Positions 22,819-32,180 of a stretch of DNA of 64,000 bases are shown one piece after another. Each line of letters starts with the position of its first letter. The stretch's first letter is position 1. The position numbers and the translations under genes were made by a program. A model generated the notes under the pieces. It worked only from the letters and a program-made list of their open reading frames with translations. It was not told where the DNA came from and did no database searches. The stretch is taken from positions 1 to 64,000 of the IMG/VR virus record IMGVR_UViG_3300034092_003233; one strand, written 5' to 3'. This DNA is from a virus.

Positions 22819-23200
22819 CTTGTTTGTCCTCATCCTTTAAGTGATAAAATTTAACTCGTCCTACTCCACCATAATCACTAGAATATTCTACTGCTTTTTT
22901 CCACAACTCTGGATTTATTTCTTTAATTCTGTCTGCAAATTTCATATAAATGTTAATTATAGCATAGATAAAATCAGTATCATCCAATTCCGGATCGATT
23001 GGAGAGTAATAAAACTCTTCTTCCTCTATTACCTTTATCCCATACTCTTCTGCAAATGAGTGTGCATAAGTCATGGCGGTGTCACAAATTTCTTTTTCCA
23101 TTTCGCAAACATATTCTTTAAAATGTATTCCAAAATTCAAAAAAGATTTAGTCATCTCTTCGCCATATTCTTCAAAGAATTCTTCATCTGATTCTTCCAT
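22805..23200 (-). CDS. Acidic hypothetical protein
   Basis: 131 residues from ATG 23200, which overlaps the primase stop by 1 nt (TAATG). Strongly acidic at both ends (MEESDEEFFEEYGEE ... KDEDKQDEKD) and helical between. It has no recognised family. Located between primase and ThyX, it may be a small replication accessory protein or an anti-host factor; neither can be supported from sequence. Confidence 0.65.
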   Translation of the reverse strand: MEESDEEFFEEYGEEMTKSFLNFGIHFKEYVCEMEKEICDTAMTYAHSFAEEYGIKVIEEEEFYYSPIDPELDDTDFIYAIINIYMKFADRIKEINPELWKKAVEYSSDYGGVGRVKFYHLKDEDKQDEKD

Positions 23201-24207
23201 TACACTTTTTTCCAATCATTTAATTTAAGTTTTGCTTGTAACCCAGTATAAGTATTGTTTGTTATTATTTCAACTAATTGTTCGGTTGTTTTACCGGATA
23301 AAATCATATCATTGATATCCTTTTCCCGAATTGTCGATGGCCAAATAACAACATTGAATTTCTTCTCAATCAATGACTCTATAGTTTTAACAACATTTTT
23401 GTTTCTTGGCTCGTTATCAATAACAAAGATCAATTTCTTTTCCTTTATAAAATCCGGAATAGTAATAGTAGAATCCATTCCAAGTGTTGCTACTCCATTT
23501 GGAAGAAACATAGAATCAATAGGACCCTCCAGAACAAATACAGGTTCACTCGAAATTTTATTCAAACCATACCAGAGTCGTTCCGCGCCCTTTTTCTTGA
23601 TTGTTACATAACGAATTGATTTTGAATCTAAAGATCTACCCTGAACACCAATTAGAGTATTTTCTTCATCATAGATGGGGATAACCAATCTACTTTCTTT
23701 TGTCAGATCCTTTTTCTCTGGATCTATAGATTGTGCAACACTGGCAAAGTCTTCAGTAAAATACAATGTTTTCATAAAAGCCGATGGTATCTTTCGGGAA
23801 AGTACATATTTTTTACATGGATGACTATCGGGAAGGGTGGATACGGACACACACCCCACTAATTCTGTTTTTTTGAATTTTGGTTTCTCAAACTTTATCT
23901 TTGGTTTCTTATAATTTGATTTACCATTTTCTCCATTCATCCATCTTTGTATTGCGTATTCTTTGCAATGAGTAGGAGAAATTTGTTCTAGAAAATTGTA
24001 TAGATTGCTGCTGAAATTACAATTGTGACACTTGTAGAAAAAATCATTTCCTTTTTGAAAGAAAAATCCTCTTGCTTTGTTTTTGTGCTTTTGTGAATCC
24101 CCACAAATTGGGCATCTACAATTTGCAAGAGTTTCTTTTTTCCATGCAAACTTTTCTAGCATAGAAGAAATCATGTTGATAAACATTTTGTCGATGTAAG
24201 TTGACAT
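23200..24207 (-). CDS. 61: DNA primase, T4 gp61-like
   Basis: 335 residues, close to T4 gp61 (342). An N-terminal zinc ribbon (CRCPICGDSQKHKNKARG ... YKCHNCNF) is followed by a basic linker and a DnaG-type core ending in TOPRIM: VFVLEGPIDSMF supplies the Glu and LIFVIDNEPRNK the Asp. It makes the RNA primers for lagging-strand synthesis with helicase gp41, whose gene lies directly upstream (1-nt overlap). Confidence 0.93.
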   Translation of the reverse strand: MSTYIDKMFINMISSMLEKFAWKKETLANCRCPICGDSQKHKNKARGFFFQKGNDFFYKCHNCNFSSNLYNFLEQISPTHCKEYAIQRWMNGENGKSNYKKPKIKFEKPKFKKTELVGCVSVSTLPDSHPCKKYVLSRKIPSAFMKTLYFTEDFASVAQSIDPEKKDLTKESRLVIPIYDEENTLIGVQGRSLDSKSIRYVTIKKKGAERLWYGLNKISSEPVFVLEGPIDSMFLPNGVATLGMDSTITIPDFIKEKKLIFVIDNEPRNKNVVKTIESLIEKKFNVVIWPSTIREKDINDMILSGKTTEQLVEIITNNTYTGLQAKLKLNDWKKV

Positions 24208-25616
24208 TAGAACTTCCAGTCTCCTGTTGAGGATGTTTTCAGTTTCTTAAATTTATCTCTCATGTCATAACCAGATCCGGCTTCTTGTTCGTCTGTTGTG
24301 TTTCCTGCCACCAAAGTTGGTTGCTCAACACTAGGAACATCGAACAATTTCATTTTTGCTCGATTTAGCCCAACAACAAATTTACGATTAGACATGGCAT
24401 TATTGTAGCGATTCTTTAGTTGCTTTACCATGATTTGATTCTGCTCTTCAAGTTCGTCAGTAGAAATTAAAGCAATCATAAAATCTGTAGTGGCTGGCAA
24501 ACCAAAAGATTCTGAAGTATTTTCAAGACCAACATCAGTGTTTGAATATCCCTCACGATTTGTTTGCGTGGCAGTCCAAATAGGAATATCTTTTTCTACA
24601 GCAAGTGCGCGTAGTTCTTCTGCAATCGCTTTAATCAGCGTATAAGAGTTAACAGCACCGTTATTCCGTATTCGGGATGATGCACAAATATTTAAGTAAT
24701 CAATAAAGATGATGTCTGGTTTGAATCCCTTTTTGATCTGTAATTCATCCAAGAGAGCACGAAAGTGTGTTGCACCAGCACTAGATGTTGGATATTCTTT
24801 GATAATCAATCTTGAATTGATATTCTTTGCGACATTATCAATTTTCTTTAAATAAGAACTTAATGGCATGTCCTTTAGATCATCCATAGTAACATCAAGT
24901 AGATTTGCATCGATTCTTTCTGCTATTCTCTCTTCTGCCATTTCACAAGTGATGTAAAGCACATTGTGATTCTGTACTAAACAGTTTGCAGCATGATGGC
25001 ACAAAAATAATGATTTACCTACGCCAGTACCAGCCATTACCACATTAAGAGTTTTAGTTGGTGTTCCGCCTGCTGTAATTGTATTGAGATATTCAAGATC
25101 GAATGCAATCTTTCTTTCCTTTTGGTGGTAGAATTCAAATCGCTTCTCTGAATCATTGGTGTAATCGTGTCCAATGTGAACATCAAATGATACAGACAAT
25201 GCTTTCGACAACAGTTCAGGAATTGCAGTTTTATTTCTTGATGTGTCTTTCCCATCAATAATCTGAATTGATTCCATGATTGAATTATAAATTGCTTTGT
25301 CTTTGCAGAAATTTTCTGTTTCGTTTACAAGCCAATCTTGATTTATTGAAGCAGAAAAATCAAATTCTTCAACAATAGAATTACATTCATTGAATTCTTG
25401 TTCTGATACGGTTTTTAGTTTTTCCAATGATATAATCACCGCTTCCTTTGAGGGAACGGTGTTATATTTGGTAAAAAACTCTAAAATGTTTTGAAAAATC
25501 AGTCTTTCAGATTTTTCATGGAAATATTCACTCTTTAAAAATGGGATCACCTTGCGACAATAATTTTCGTTCGTCATCAATGTCCGTAATATTGTCAGTT
25601 CGATCCTCGAATTCAT
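24207..25616 (-). CDS. 41: Replicative DNA helicase, T4 gp41-like (DnaB family)
   Basis: 469 residues from ATG 25616; the frame continues to a TTG at 25631. The N-terminal helical part aligns by eye with T4 gp41 ([15 protein letters not shown]). The RecA-fold core has Walker A AGTGVGKSLFL, ITCEMAEERIAERIDANLLD, Walker B IIFIDYLNICASSR and IWTATQTNREGYS. Hexameric 5'-3' helicase of the replication fork. Its start lies inside the gene-40-like reading frame (89-nt overlap), as a compact phage operon allows. Confidence 0.95.
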   Translation of the reverse strand: MNSRIELTILRTLMTNENYCRKVIPFLKSEYFHEKSERLIFQNILEFFTKYNTVPSKEAVIISLEKLKTVSEQEFNECNSIVEEFDFSASINQDWLVNETENFCKDKAIYNSIMESIQIIDGKDTSRNKTAIPELLSKALSVSFDVHIGHDYTNDSEKRFEFYHQKERKIAFDLEYLNTITAGGTPTKTLNVVMAGTGVGKSLFLCHHAANCLVQNHNVLYITCEMAEERIAERIDANLLDVTMDDLKDMPLSSYLKKIDNVAKNINSRLIIKEYPTSSAGATHFRALLDELQIKKGFKPDIIFIDYLNICASSRIRNNGAVNSYTLIKAIAEELRALAVEKDIPIWTATQTNREGYSNTDVGLENTSESFGLPATTDFMIALISTDELEEQNQIMVKQLKNRYNNAMSNRKFVVGLNRAKMKLFDVPSVEQPTLVAGNTTDEQEAGSGYDMRDKFKKLKTSSTGDWKF

Positions 25617-25890
25617 CCTTAGTTTCCTCAATCCAATTTTCTAAAAGGTTCACCAATACATCACCAACTAGTTTAAAAAATACATCATCTAGTTTAACAT
25701 CATTTGGATTTTTTACAATAATCGGATCAAATATAAATTTGGCAGTTGTTTTGTCTTCGGATTCAGACACACTAATTTTTCCATAAGTGTATTCTACTCC
25801 AACATATGGACCATCTTTTATGCGAATAATTACAAAATCTTCGTGAGTCTGATCGGATGCTTCGTAAAGATCATTTATCGATTTTTCCAT
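25528..25890 (-). CDS. 40: gp40-like head vertex assembly protein
   Basis: 120 residues with AGGA eight nt before ATG 25890. In T4 the order is uvsX-40-41, and this gene occupies exactly that place. The segment [18 protein letters not shown] fits my memory of the gp40 family, a small protein that helps initiate prohead vertex assembly. Otherwise acidic with an amphipathic helix ([17 protein letters not shown]). It overlaps uvsX by 20 nt and gene 41 by 89 nt. The assignment rests on position and moderate similarity. Confidence 0.65.
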   Translation of the reverse strand: MEKSINDLYEASDQTHEDFVIIRIKDGPYVGVEYTYGKISVSESEDKTTAKFIFDPIIVKNPNDVKLDDVFFKLVGDVLVNLLENWIEETKDEFEDRTDNITDIDDERKLLSQGDPIFKE

Positions 25891-26881
25891 ATTTAAAATC
25901 CTTTTGAATCATTTCATCTAACTTGTCCAAAATATCCTTAGTAAAATACTTTTCTGGTTCTTCGTTGATGTTTTTCATAAACACCTTTGATCCATCTGGC
26001 AATTCAATTCGTGTAGAAACACTCTTGAATATTCCGTATTCTACTGCCAATTCAGCCAAACCATGATATCGACTAAGACCTGTTTCATAGTTCAAACGAG
26101 TTTCGATTTCCATGTTTTCTTTAGCAAAACGATTTTTGTAGTTTTTGCAAGTAATGAAATTACCAACAACTCCCTCATCAGTCTTATCCTTTTTTTTGCT
26201 CAAGAATAGAATTGTGCTCGCTGCATACTTAACACCACTACCACCAGATAAATCCTTGGTTGGAACATAAGAACCAACAACTTGATATGTGTGGTTTGTG
26301 ATTACCATTGGAATTTTTGCCTTACCAAGTTTTGCAGTTAACACACGAAATGCTCCCTTGACTAATTGCGCCTTAGTCATATCACGAACATTTTTTCCCT
26401 CTGCTGTGTCGTTCATTTCTTTTTCGGTTGACAACATACCAAGAGAATCAAGACACATTAAAAGTGGTTTTCTCTTTGACTCCTCTTCTTCTAGATAAGA
26501 ATTTACAATCTTAAGAGCCTGTGTCTTAAACTCTTCAATTGTAAGAACCGGAACAATAGCGATTCTTGATGAGTCAATTCCTCTTCCTTCAAGCATATCG
26601 CTATTGATTGCATTTTCTGTGTCAAAGTACAAAACCATAGATTCTGGATTGGTATCCAAAAAGTTTTTACAAATTCCAAGCGCAAAGAAAGTTTTACCTG
26701 TTGCTTGTTCACCAGCCAAACAAGTAATTCTGTTGTTTGCAAATCCACCATAAAGGCTTCCGCTAAGGAGTGCATTTAGTGAATATGAGCCAGTATCTAC
26801 AAAACTAGTAGTTTCTGTGCTTTCGGCAGCAATGAATGCGTCTTGGTTTCCTGTAACTTTCAGTAATGATTTAATGTTCAT
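25871..26881 (-). CDS. uvsX: UvsX RecA-like recombinase
   Basis: 336 residues. Walker A is [11 protein letters not shown], Walker [12 protein letters not shown], and the DNA-binding loop area is [15 protein letters not shown]. The C-terminal part is shorter than in T4 UvsX (391). It pairs homologous DNA strands for repair and recombination-dependent replication, with gp41, gp61 and gp43 all encoded next to it. The ATG overlaps the polymerase stop... that is, gp43's TGA and this ATG share bases at 26878-26881 in the reverse gene order (uvsX start adjoins gp43 end). Confidence 0.95.
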   Translation of the reverse strand: MNIKSLLKVTGNQDAFIAAESTETTSFVDTGSYSLNALLSGSLYGGFANNRITCLAGEQATGKTFFALGICKNFLDTNPESMVLYFDTENAINSDMLEGRGIDSSRIAIVPVLTIEEFKTQALKIVNSYLEEEESKRKPLLMCLDSLGMLSTEKEMNDTAEGKNVRDMTKAQLVKGAFRVLTAKLGKAKIPMVITNHTYQVVGSYVPTKDLSGGSGVKYAASTILFLSKKKDKTDEGVVGNFITCKNYKNRFAKENMEIETRLNYETGLSRYHGLAELAVEYGIFKSVSTRIELPDGSKVFMKNINEEPEKYFTKDILDKLDEMIQKDFKYGKIDK

Positions 26882-29430
26882 ATAAAATAATCCTCAAGAG
26901 TGTTTTGTTTTTCTGCGTTCCAACCAATCACATCAAGAATGTTCTTTAGTGGATCTAAGAATGTTTTTTCGAACTGTGTATCGTAGTCAATATATGTATG
27001 GAGATCAAGTTCATTTGGGAGGGAATTTAAAAATGTAATAACTTGATCCTTGCCATTTGGACCACATATTGGATTAGGCGACTTCAAATAAACGAATTTA
27101 ATTTTGTCCCCGTCACCGATCAATTTGTATTTCTTTTCTAATTTTAATTTGCGAACATAATGATTGTGTAAAAGTGCTCCCTTTACAGCAATAGGCGTAG
27201 ATTTACGATAAATCATAGTTGGATCATGATAATCTTTTAATCCATTTACGCTTCTTGGAAATGCAATCTCTTCGGGTGACAAAGAAATGAATTTTTCTTT
27301 GAAGGAAGAAACAAATTCAATTAGTTCATCCTCCGATCCATTCATGATAATATCAATTGCCTTTTTGAGTTTATCACGAACAACCTGTGGAGTTGAACTA
27401 CGAGTTGTTTCAATTCCTTTGATCTTTAATTTAACTGATTTGTAACGAACTCCTTCGCTATCCCAAACATTCAACATGTACCGTTTCTTCGCAGTCCAAA
27501 TTCCTTTGCTTGCGATAACTTCTCGTTTCATGTGCATGTAATTTCCAGCACAGTTCATCAACTTTGCTAGTTCTTCATATTTTTCTTCGATAAATGGTTC
27601 TATTAGTTTACTGACAGATTTATCAAGAAAGTCCACAATTTTGTCAATATTTTTTTCATTTTTCAACACTTTTTTAACTAAAGAATCAAGGCAAATATAA
27701 ATGGAATCAGTATCACTCGCAACAATGTAATCAACATCTGCTGTCTTGAGAGTTTCGTTAAGATACTTATTCAGTGCTCTTTCTATCCAACGAATGTTTA
27801 ACTGACCAGAAAGTGTAACTGCTTCTGCCAGATCTGTGTCATAATACCTAAAAAATTCATTTCCGATTGCACCATAGGCTGAGTTTAATTGAATTTTACG
27901 AACAAGTTGGAAGTTGTTATATTTTGAAATATCATAATCCAACTTGATTTTTTCTTTCAAGTCAGTACAAGTCTCCCTTTTCTTTTCCGCATCAATCATC
28001 AAATTTTTGAAGTGTTTGCGTTCTTTATACATTTTTTCCATTAAAGCAGGAAACACCCCCTGAACATCTTTGCGAAATGTTACACCGTTTGCAGCAACAA
28101 TTTCATTTCTGTTTTTGGCATCATCAAAGACTTGAACCGGATCCAAGAAAGTTTTAATTGGTTTACCTTCTTCCCGATCAAAAATAGAATCTGGTGTTAA
28201 ATTGCCGGGTTTGCCCCAATCGGTTTTGGTTTCGGGAGAAATGTTATATTGCATAATCAAATGCGGATATAGACTGTTTAAGTCAAGAGAAACAACCCAA
28301 TTATAAAGACCGGGGATTGGTTCTTTAACATAAGCGCCAGCATATTGTCTATCTTTGCTATTATGTTTTTTTGGAGGAATCACAATACCACGCGCGTGGA
28401 GATAATGGAAAACGATTGCGTCCCAAGTCCGAACCTGACTGAAAATATCCATCAAATTTACTTTGGCTGAATATGCCAGCGCAACCGCAAGTTCCATGAG
28501 TCGTAACTTCTCCTCTAATTTTTTGATTAGAGTTACATCGTGAACATTGTATTCAATGAATTTTTGAAAGTCATTTTTGTAAAATTCATGAATGCTTTCG
28601 TACTCCGAATACGAAAGTTTACCCTCACCTAATTCAATGTTTGCGATGTTATCAAGACGGTACGACTCTTGATTGGTGTAAGTAAATGTAAGATAAAGTT
28701 CATAATAATCCAGTGTTGCAATCCCTGCAAGATCGTAAACATTATGATCTTTATTCCTACGATTTACCACCTTTTGATTTACAATATTCCAAAAAGAAAG
28801 ACGCTTTGCTTCTTTTGTTCCCAGTATTATCGATATACGGGAATACAAATATGGAATATCGAAGAATCGGATATTCCAACCAGTAACAATATCAGGTGCT
28901 AGAGATTGCCAAAAGTTGAGAAAATCCATAAGCATCGTTGCTTCATCATCATAGCACTTAACATGATGATTCGCAGAGATACCTTTAAATGAGTTCAAAC
29001 CAAAAGTAAAGTACTTTTCATCACAATAAATTGTGATTGCATTCACCCGCTCCACCGGATTTTCCATATTTGGAAACCCAGACTCGCATTCTGTCTCAAT
29101 ATCAATGATTGCTATTCTTAATTTTGAGTAATCATAGTCAATCTCACCGGAATATCGTTCTGCCAAAAACGGATAAACAAAATCCATGTTTCCATAGATT
29201 TCAAAATTAGACACATCTTCATACTCTTTCACAAAGTTTTTTGCTTCTGACATGGAATCAAATTCCATTTCTGAAACAGAAACTCCGGTTAGAGTTGTGT
29301 GTGTCGAATTTTTACCCTTGATATAGAGTTTAGGTTGATATTGAACTCGTTCAGAAGTTCTCTTATTGTCCCGTATCTCACGAACAAGAATATTATTTCC
29401 GTAGACAAATGCGTTCGTATAAAAATTCAT
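26878..29430 (-). CDS. 43: Family B DNA polymerase, T4 gp43-like
   Basis: 850 residues (T4: 898) from ATG 29430, ATGA-coupled to the upstream gene. Proofreading exonuclease motifs: Exo I IIDIETE near 120, Exo II region [13 protein letters not shown], Exo III in YNVHDV. Polymerase motifs: [41 protein letters not shown]. The C-terminus ends TLEDYFI, a clamp-binding peptide of the kind that docks on gp45. No intein or intron interrupts the gene. Confidence 0.97.
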   Translation of the reverse strand: MNFYTNAFVYGNNILVREIRDNKRTSERVQYQPKLYIKGKNSTHTTLTGVSVSEMEFDSMSEAKNFVKEYEDVSNFEIYGNMDFVYPFLAERYSGEIDYDYSKLRIAIIDIETECESGFPNMENPVERVNAITIYCDEKYFTFGLNSFKGISANHHVKCYDDEATMLMDFLNFWQSLAPDIVTGWNIRFFDIPYLYSRISIILGTKEAKRLSFWNIVNQKVVNRRNKDHNVYDLAGIATLDYYELYLTFTYTNQESYRLDNIANIELGEGKLSYSEYESIHEFYKNDFQKFIEYNVHDVTLIKKLEEKLRLMELAVALAYSAKVNLMDIFSQVRTWDAIVFHYLHARGIVIPPKKHNSKDRQYAGAYVKEPIPGLYNWVVSLDLNSLYPHLIMQYNISPETKTDWGKPGNLTPDSIFDREEGKPIKTFLDPVQVFDDAKNRNEIVAANGVTFRKDVQGVFPALMEKMYKERKHFKNLMIDAEKKRETCTDLKEKIKLDYDISKYNNFQLVRKIQLNSAYGAIGNEFFRYYDTDLAEAVTLSGQLNIRWIERALNKYLNETLKTADVDYIVASDTDSIYICLDSLVKKVLKNEKNIDKIVDFLDKSVSKLIEPFIEEKYEELAKLMNCAGNYMHMKREVIASKGIWTAKKRYMLNVWDSEGVRYKSVKLKIKGIETTRSSTPQVVRDKLKKAIDIIMNGSEDELIEFVSSFKEKFISLSPEEIAFPRSVNGLKDYHDPTMIYRKSTPIAVKGALLHNHYVRKLKLEKKYKLIGDGDKIKFVYLKSPNPICGPNGKDQVITFLNSLPNELDLHTYIDYDTQFEKTFLDPLKNILDVIGWNAEKQNTLEDYFI

Positions 29431-29744
29431 TCTGATTTTGATTTTACATATGCTGAAAATAAAACACAATAATTGATTATATCAAGAATCGCGTCATTGT
29501 ATCCTTCGTTTTCAACAAGTAACTTTCCATCCTTTGCAAACGTGCTAAGCCTAGAAACTTTATCAACAATTCTTACCAAAAATCCTTGTTCTGTTGAACA
29601 AATTCCCATTGCCTCGCACCTTTCAAAATTGGCAAATGGTGTTCCGTTGCCTGCTCCTGCGTAATCATGATTCTTCATTTTCATGATGTGTAAAGCAGTC
29701 TGGCATAAATTATTATGATGTTGAAATAATTCTTCTCGCTTCAT
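29427..29744 (-). CDS. DUF1599-type (nucleotide-modification-associated) protein
   Basis: 105 residues. Motifs: KNHDYAGAGNGTPFANFE near the start, then RIVDKVSRLSTFAKDGK, then NDAILDIINYC. This is the pattern of the DUF1599 / nucleotide modification associated domain 1 family, all-alpha and MazG-like with acidic residues for metal binding. Its position between dUTPase and DNA polymerase, with ATGA overlaps at both ends, suggests a role in dNTP pool control. The substrate is unknown. Confidence 0.75.
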   Translation of the reverse strand: MKREELFQHHNNLCQTALHIMKMKNHDYAGAGNGTPFANFERCEAMGICSTEQGFLVRIVDKVSRLSTFAKDGKLLVENEGYNDAILDIINYCVLFSAYVKSKSE

Positions 29745-30175
29745 GATGAAACTCCTGTAGATCCAAACCCACCGACTCTATCGGTTTTTTGTACAGGCGC
29801 AGTATAACATTCTTCAATTGCATAGTCAAGGGACTTTATAAGTTCTCCTTGGGCAATACGATCACCATGACGCACAACAAAGTCAACATTCGATGTATTG
29901 TATAGAAGAATCATCAATTCATTTGTATAGTCAGAGTCGATGATCCCTTCTGCATTTAGAAGAGTTATTCCCTTTTTGTAAGCCAACCCCGAACGTGGAT
30001 GAATACGCACAGAGTAGCCAACTGGAATGTCTAGAATTATACCAGTTGAAATTGGCATAGTGTGACGCGCGGGAACAGTAGTATCACCACACGCTGAAAT
30101 GTCAAAGCAAGCAGATTGTTTTGTGGCAAATTTTGGTAAAATAGAATTTTCACTAATACGATAAACTTTTAGCAT
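29741..30175 (-). CDS. dut: Trimeric dUTPase
   Basis: 144 residues, usual length. All five motifs: I SACFDISAC, II PRSGLAYKKG, III NAEGIIDSDYTNEL, IV GDRIAQGEL, V RVGGFGSTG. It hydrolyses dUTP to dUMP, feeding ThyX and keeping uracil out of DNA. First gene of the dut-DUF1599-43-uvsX-40-41-61 run and preceded by a strong sigma70-like promoter. Confidence 0.96.
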   Translation of the reverse strand: MLKVYRISENSILPKFATKQSACFDISACGDTTVPARHTMPISTGIILDIPVGYSVRIHPRSGLAYKKGITLLNAEGIIDSDYTNELMILLYNTSNVDFVVRHGDRIAQGELIKSLDYAIEECYTAPVQKTDRVGGFGSTGVSS

Positions 30176-30181
30176 ACAGAT

Positions 30182-30209
30182 ATTATACTACAAAAAAGTT
30201 AAAAGTCAA
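30182..30209 (-). promoter_or_regulatory. Strong sigma70-like early promoter
   Basis: Minus strand: TTGACT (30209-30204), 16-nt spacer, TATAAT (30187-30182), 7 nt before the dUTPase ATG at 30175. The same hexamers and spacing recur at 63664-63637 before rnh. It overlaps the end of the small gene upstream, so the replication operon has its own start. Confidence 0.8.
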
Positions 30210-30408
30210 CTGGATCTACTTCTTCAAATATTGTCGAAACCAAATAAGGCATGATTCTTCCACTACTTAAACTTTGTACAATGCATCTTGTATTATCTTG
30301 AGCAATTAGTCCAAAGTATATAAATCTTTCATTTTCGGCAAAGTCAAACATTTTTGATTCTTGACATTGTGGATCAGAAAATTTTACAATAGATAAAAAT
30401 CTTGGCAT
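30199..30408 (-). CDS. Small hypothetical protein
   Basis: 69 residues from ATG 30408, with AAGGA five nt upstream. Beta-rich by eye (RFIYFGLIAQDNTRCIVQSL) with an acidic end (EEVDPVDF). No family recognised. It lies 9 nt after the fibre-type gene and overlaps the -35 region of the dUTPase promoter. Confidence 0.65.
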   Translation of the reverse strand: MPRFLSIVKFSDPQCQESKMFDFAENERFIYFGLIAQDNTRCIVQSLSSGRIMPYLVSTIFEEVDPVDF

Positions 30409-30417
30409 TTGTTTCCT

Positions 30418-31305
30418 TTAACTGTAAAGTAATATTTCTCTTGTAAGTGGTCTTCTTATTCTTGCACCTATGTAATCCATAAGAATTTTTGGAGATACAC
30501 TCGGATATCCTGCACCATCACCTATTCCATAATTAATCCAAAATGGAAACATATAATCAGTATTTCCAGTTGGATAATGAGAATTACTTGACGGGGATGC
30601 AGTTCCTGATGTTTTTATTGAATCTGTTTTATTGTTTATAGAATAGCTTGTTACAAAATTTCCAGAAGAATCTTGTTCTATTCCAAGATACAGTTGATAA
30701 ATTTTTTGAAATTCTACTAAAACTCCAGTATCGTATGAACTACTCGTTCCATCTTTAACCCATACAATATTCCATGTGGTGTTTATTGGAGTACTGTCTA
30801 CAAAGTATGCTAAATCGAGATCAAAAACACCATTCACCCAAAATTCAAAATAAACTCCGTCAGAAGGACTTGTTGCGCTATTTGCAAAACCAAATCTAAA
30901 GTAACCATACTGAACCGCAGAACCGTATATATTATTTGTTACAAATATTGCTGTTTCTGCTTCATATTTGGTTTTTAAACCAGAAGAGGGTTGCACTAAT
31001 CCGGGTATGTGTCTTCCATTTGTTTGAATTAATTGATACGCATTAAAATTTGAAGTTCCATCCATACTAAGAATTCCATGCCCATTTGATTGACCGTATT
31101 CTGTTGTATTTGCTGCGCTTCTTGTAATTGTGCTATATAAATGATTTAAATAAAATGGGCTTCCATCAATTCCTGGACCATTGTTTGAAGAAGCAACACC
31201 TTGTACAAAATCTGTAAAATATAACAAATCTAATTGATTGGGATTTTCACTTTGAGAAGTATTTAATAATATTGGATCATTTGATGATATTGCTGAATAT
31301 GCCAT
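30418..31305 (-). CDS. Putative tail-fibre/adhesin protein, tandem paralog A
   Basis: 295 residues, Ser/Thr/Asn/Tyr-rich and beta-rich. It shares the start MAYS-x-x-S-x-ND, the middle DGVYFEFW-x-NG ... TTWNIVWVKDGT, the GTASPSSNSHYPTG stretch and the end REILLYS with the next gene up. The lectin-like composition suggests an exposed fibre tip or head fibre. No enzymatic motif. Transcribed with the fibre cluster. Confidence 0.65.
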   Translation of the reverse strand: MAYSAISSNDPILLNTSQSENPNQLDLLYFTDFVQGVASSNNGPGIDGSPFYLNHLYSTITRSAANTTEYGQSNGHGILSMDGTSNFNAYQLIQTNGRHIPGLVQPSSGLKTKYEAETAIFVTNNIYGSAVQYGYFRFGFANSATSPSDGVYFEFWVNGVFDLDLAYFVDSTPINTTWNIVWVKDGTSSSYDTGVLVEFQKIYQLYLGIEQDSSGNFVTSYSINNKTDSIKTSGTASPSSNSHYPTGNTDYMFPFWINYGIGDGAGYPSVSPKILMDYIGARIRRPLTREILLYS

Positions 31306-31306
31306 G

Positions 31307-32170
31307 TTAAGAATACAACAGAATTTCTCTGTTTAACTCCCTTCTTATTCTACATCCCATATAATCCAAAAACAACAATCTTGCAGTCGTAGACGTTGTT
31401 GTAATTTTTGAATTTGTCCAAACCATTCCTATATAATCTGCTGTTCCTGTTGGATAATGAGACGAACTTGATGGTGATGCTGTTCCTTCTACCGAAGAGT
31501 TATCAGTAACATTTTTAACTTTATAAGTTGTAGTAATAGTACCCGCAGTATTAACTTCTACACAAAGATAAAGTCTATATGTTTTACTGGCTGAAACCGT
31601 GAGGGTAGTATCTGCTCTTGACTGTGTTCCATCTTTTCGAAATACTATATTCCATGTTGTATCCGTTGTAGTTCCGTCACAAAGAAATTCAAAATAAACT
31701 CCATCAGCAGAGACACTATTGGTTAAGCCACTTTGTAGTCCAAAACGATAAAATCCTCTGTTTGTTGTTGGTGAGTTTCCGTGTATTGTAGAATCAGTTC
31801 TTACCAAAGTTTCTACTTCATACTTTGATATTTTTCCAGAGCCGGGAGTAGATAGACCAGGAATAATAAATGGGCTCGTATAAACTGTGGTGTATCCTGT
31901 TGAATTGCTAGTTGTTCCTGTAGATATTGATATAACTCCAGAACAAGCGGTTATTCCAAAAGCCTCTATGTGAGATTGAGTGTTATTTGTTATTGCTCCG
32001 CCGTTTGCTGTTGTGGCATATATAACTCCACCTTGAGCAGGAATCGTGCCTGAAGTTGCAATTCCTTGACTAAAATCTGTAAAAATAATTGTATCTAGTT
32101 GCGAAGGATTTTCTGACTGTGCAACACCGGGAAGAACGTAATCATTTGGGCTATATGAACTGTAAGCCAT
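31307..32170 (-). CDS. Putative tail-fibre/adhesin protein, tandem paralog B
   Basis: 287 residues, with GGAG five nt before ATG 32170. Same architecture as paralog A: MAYSSYSPNDY start, SENPSQLD, DGVYFEFLCDG, TTWNIVFRKDGT, GTASPSSSSHYPTG, and DYMGCRIRRELNREILLYS at the end. The most variable parts lie in the first half. The two probably arose by duplication and diverged; only 1 nt separates them. Likely surface-exposed and receptor-related. Confidence 0.65.
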   Translation of the reverse strand: MAYSSYSPNDYVLPGVAQSENPSQLDTIIFTDFSQGIATSGTIPAQGGVIYATTANGGAITNNTQSHIEAFGITACSGVISISTGTTSNSTGYTTVYTSPFIIPGLSTPGSGKISKYEVETLVRTDSTIHGNSPTTNRGFYRFGLQSGLTNSVSADGVYFEFLCDGTTTDTTWNIVFRKDGTQSRADTTLTVSASKTYRLYLCVEVNTAGTITTTYKVKNVTDNSSVEGTASPSSSSHYPTGTADYIGMVWTNSKITTTSTTARLLFLDYMGCRIRRELNREILLYS

Positions 32171-32180
32171 AGTTTCTCCG

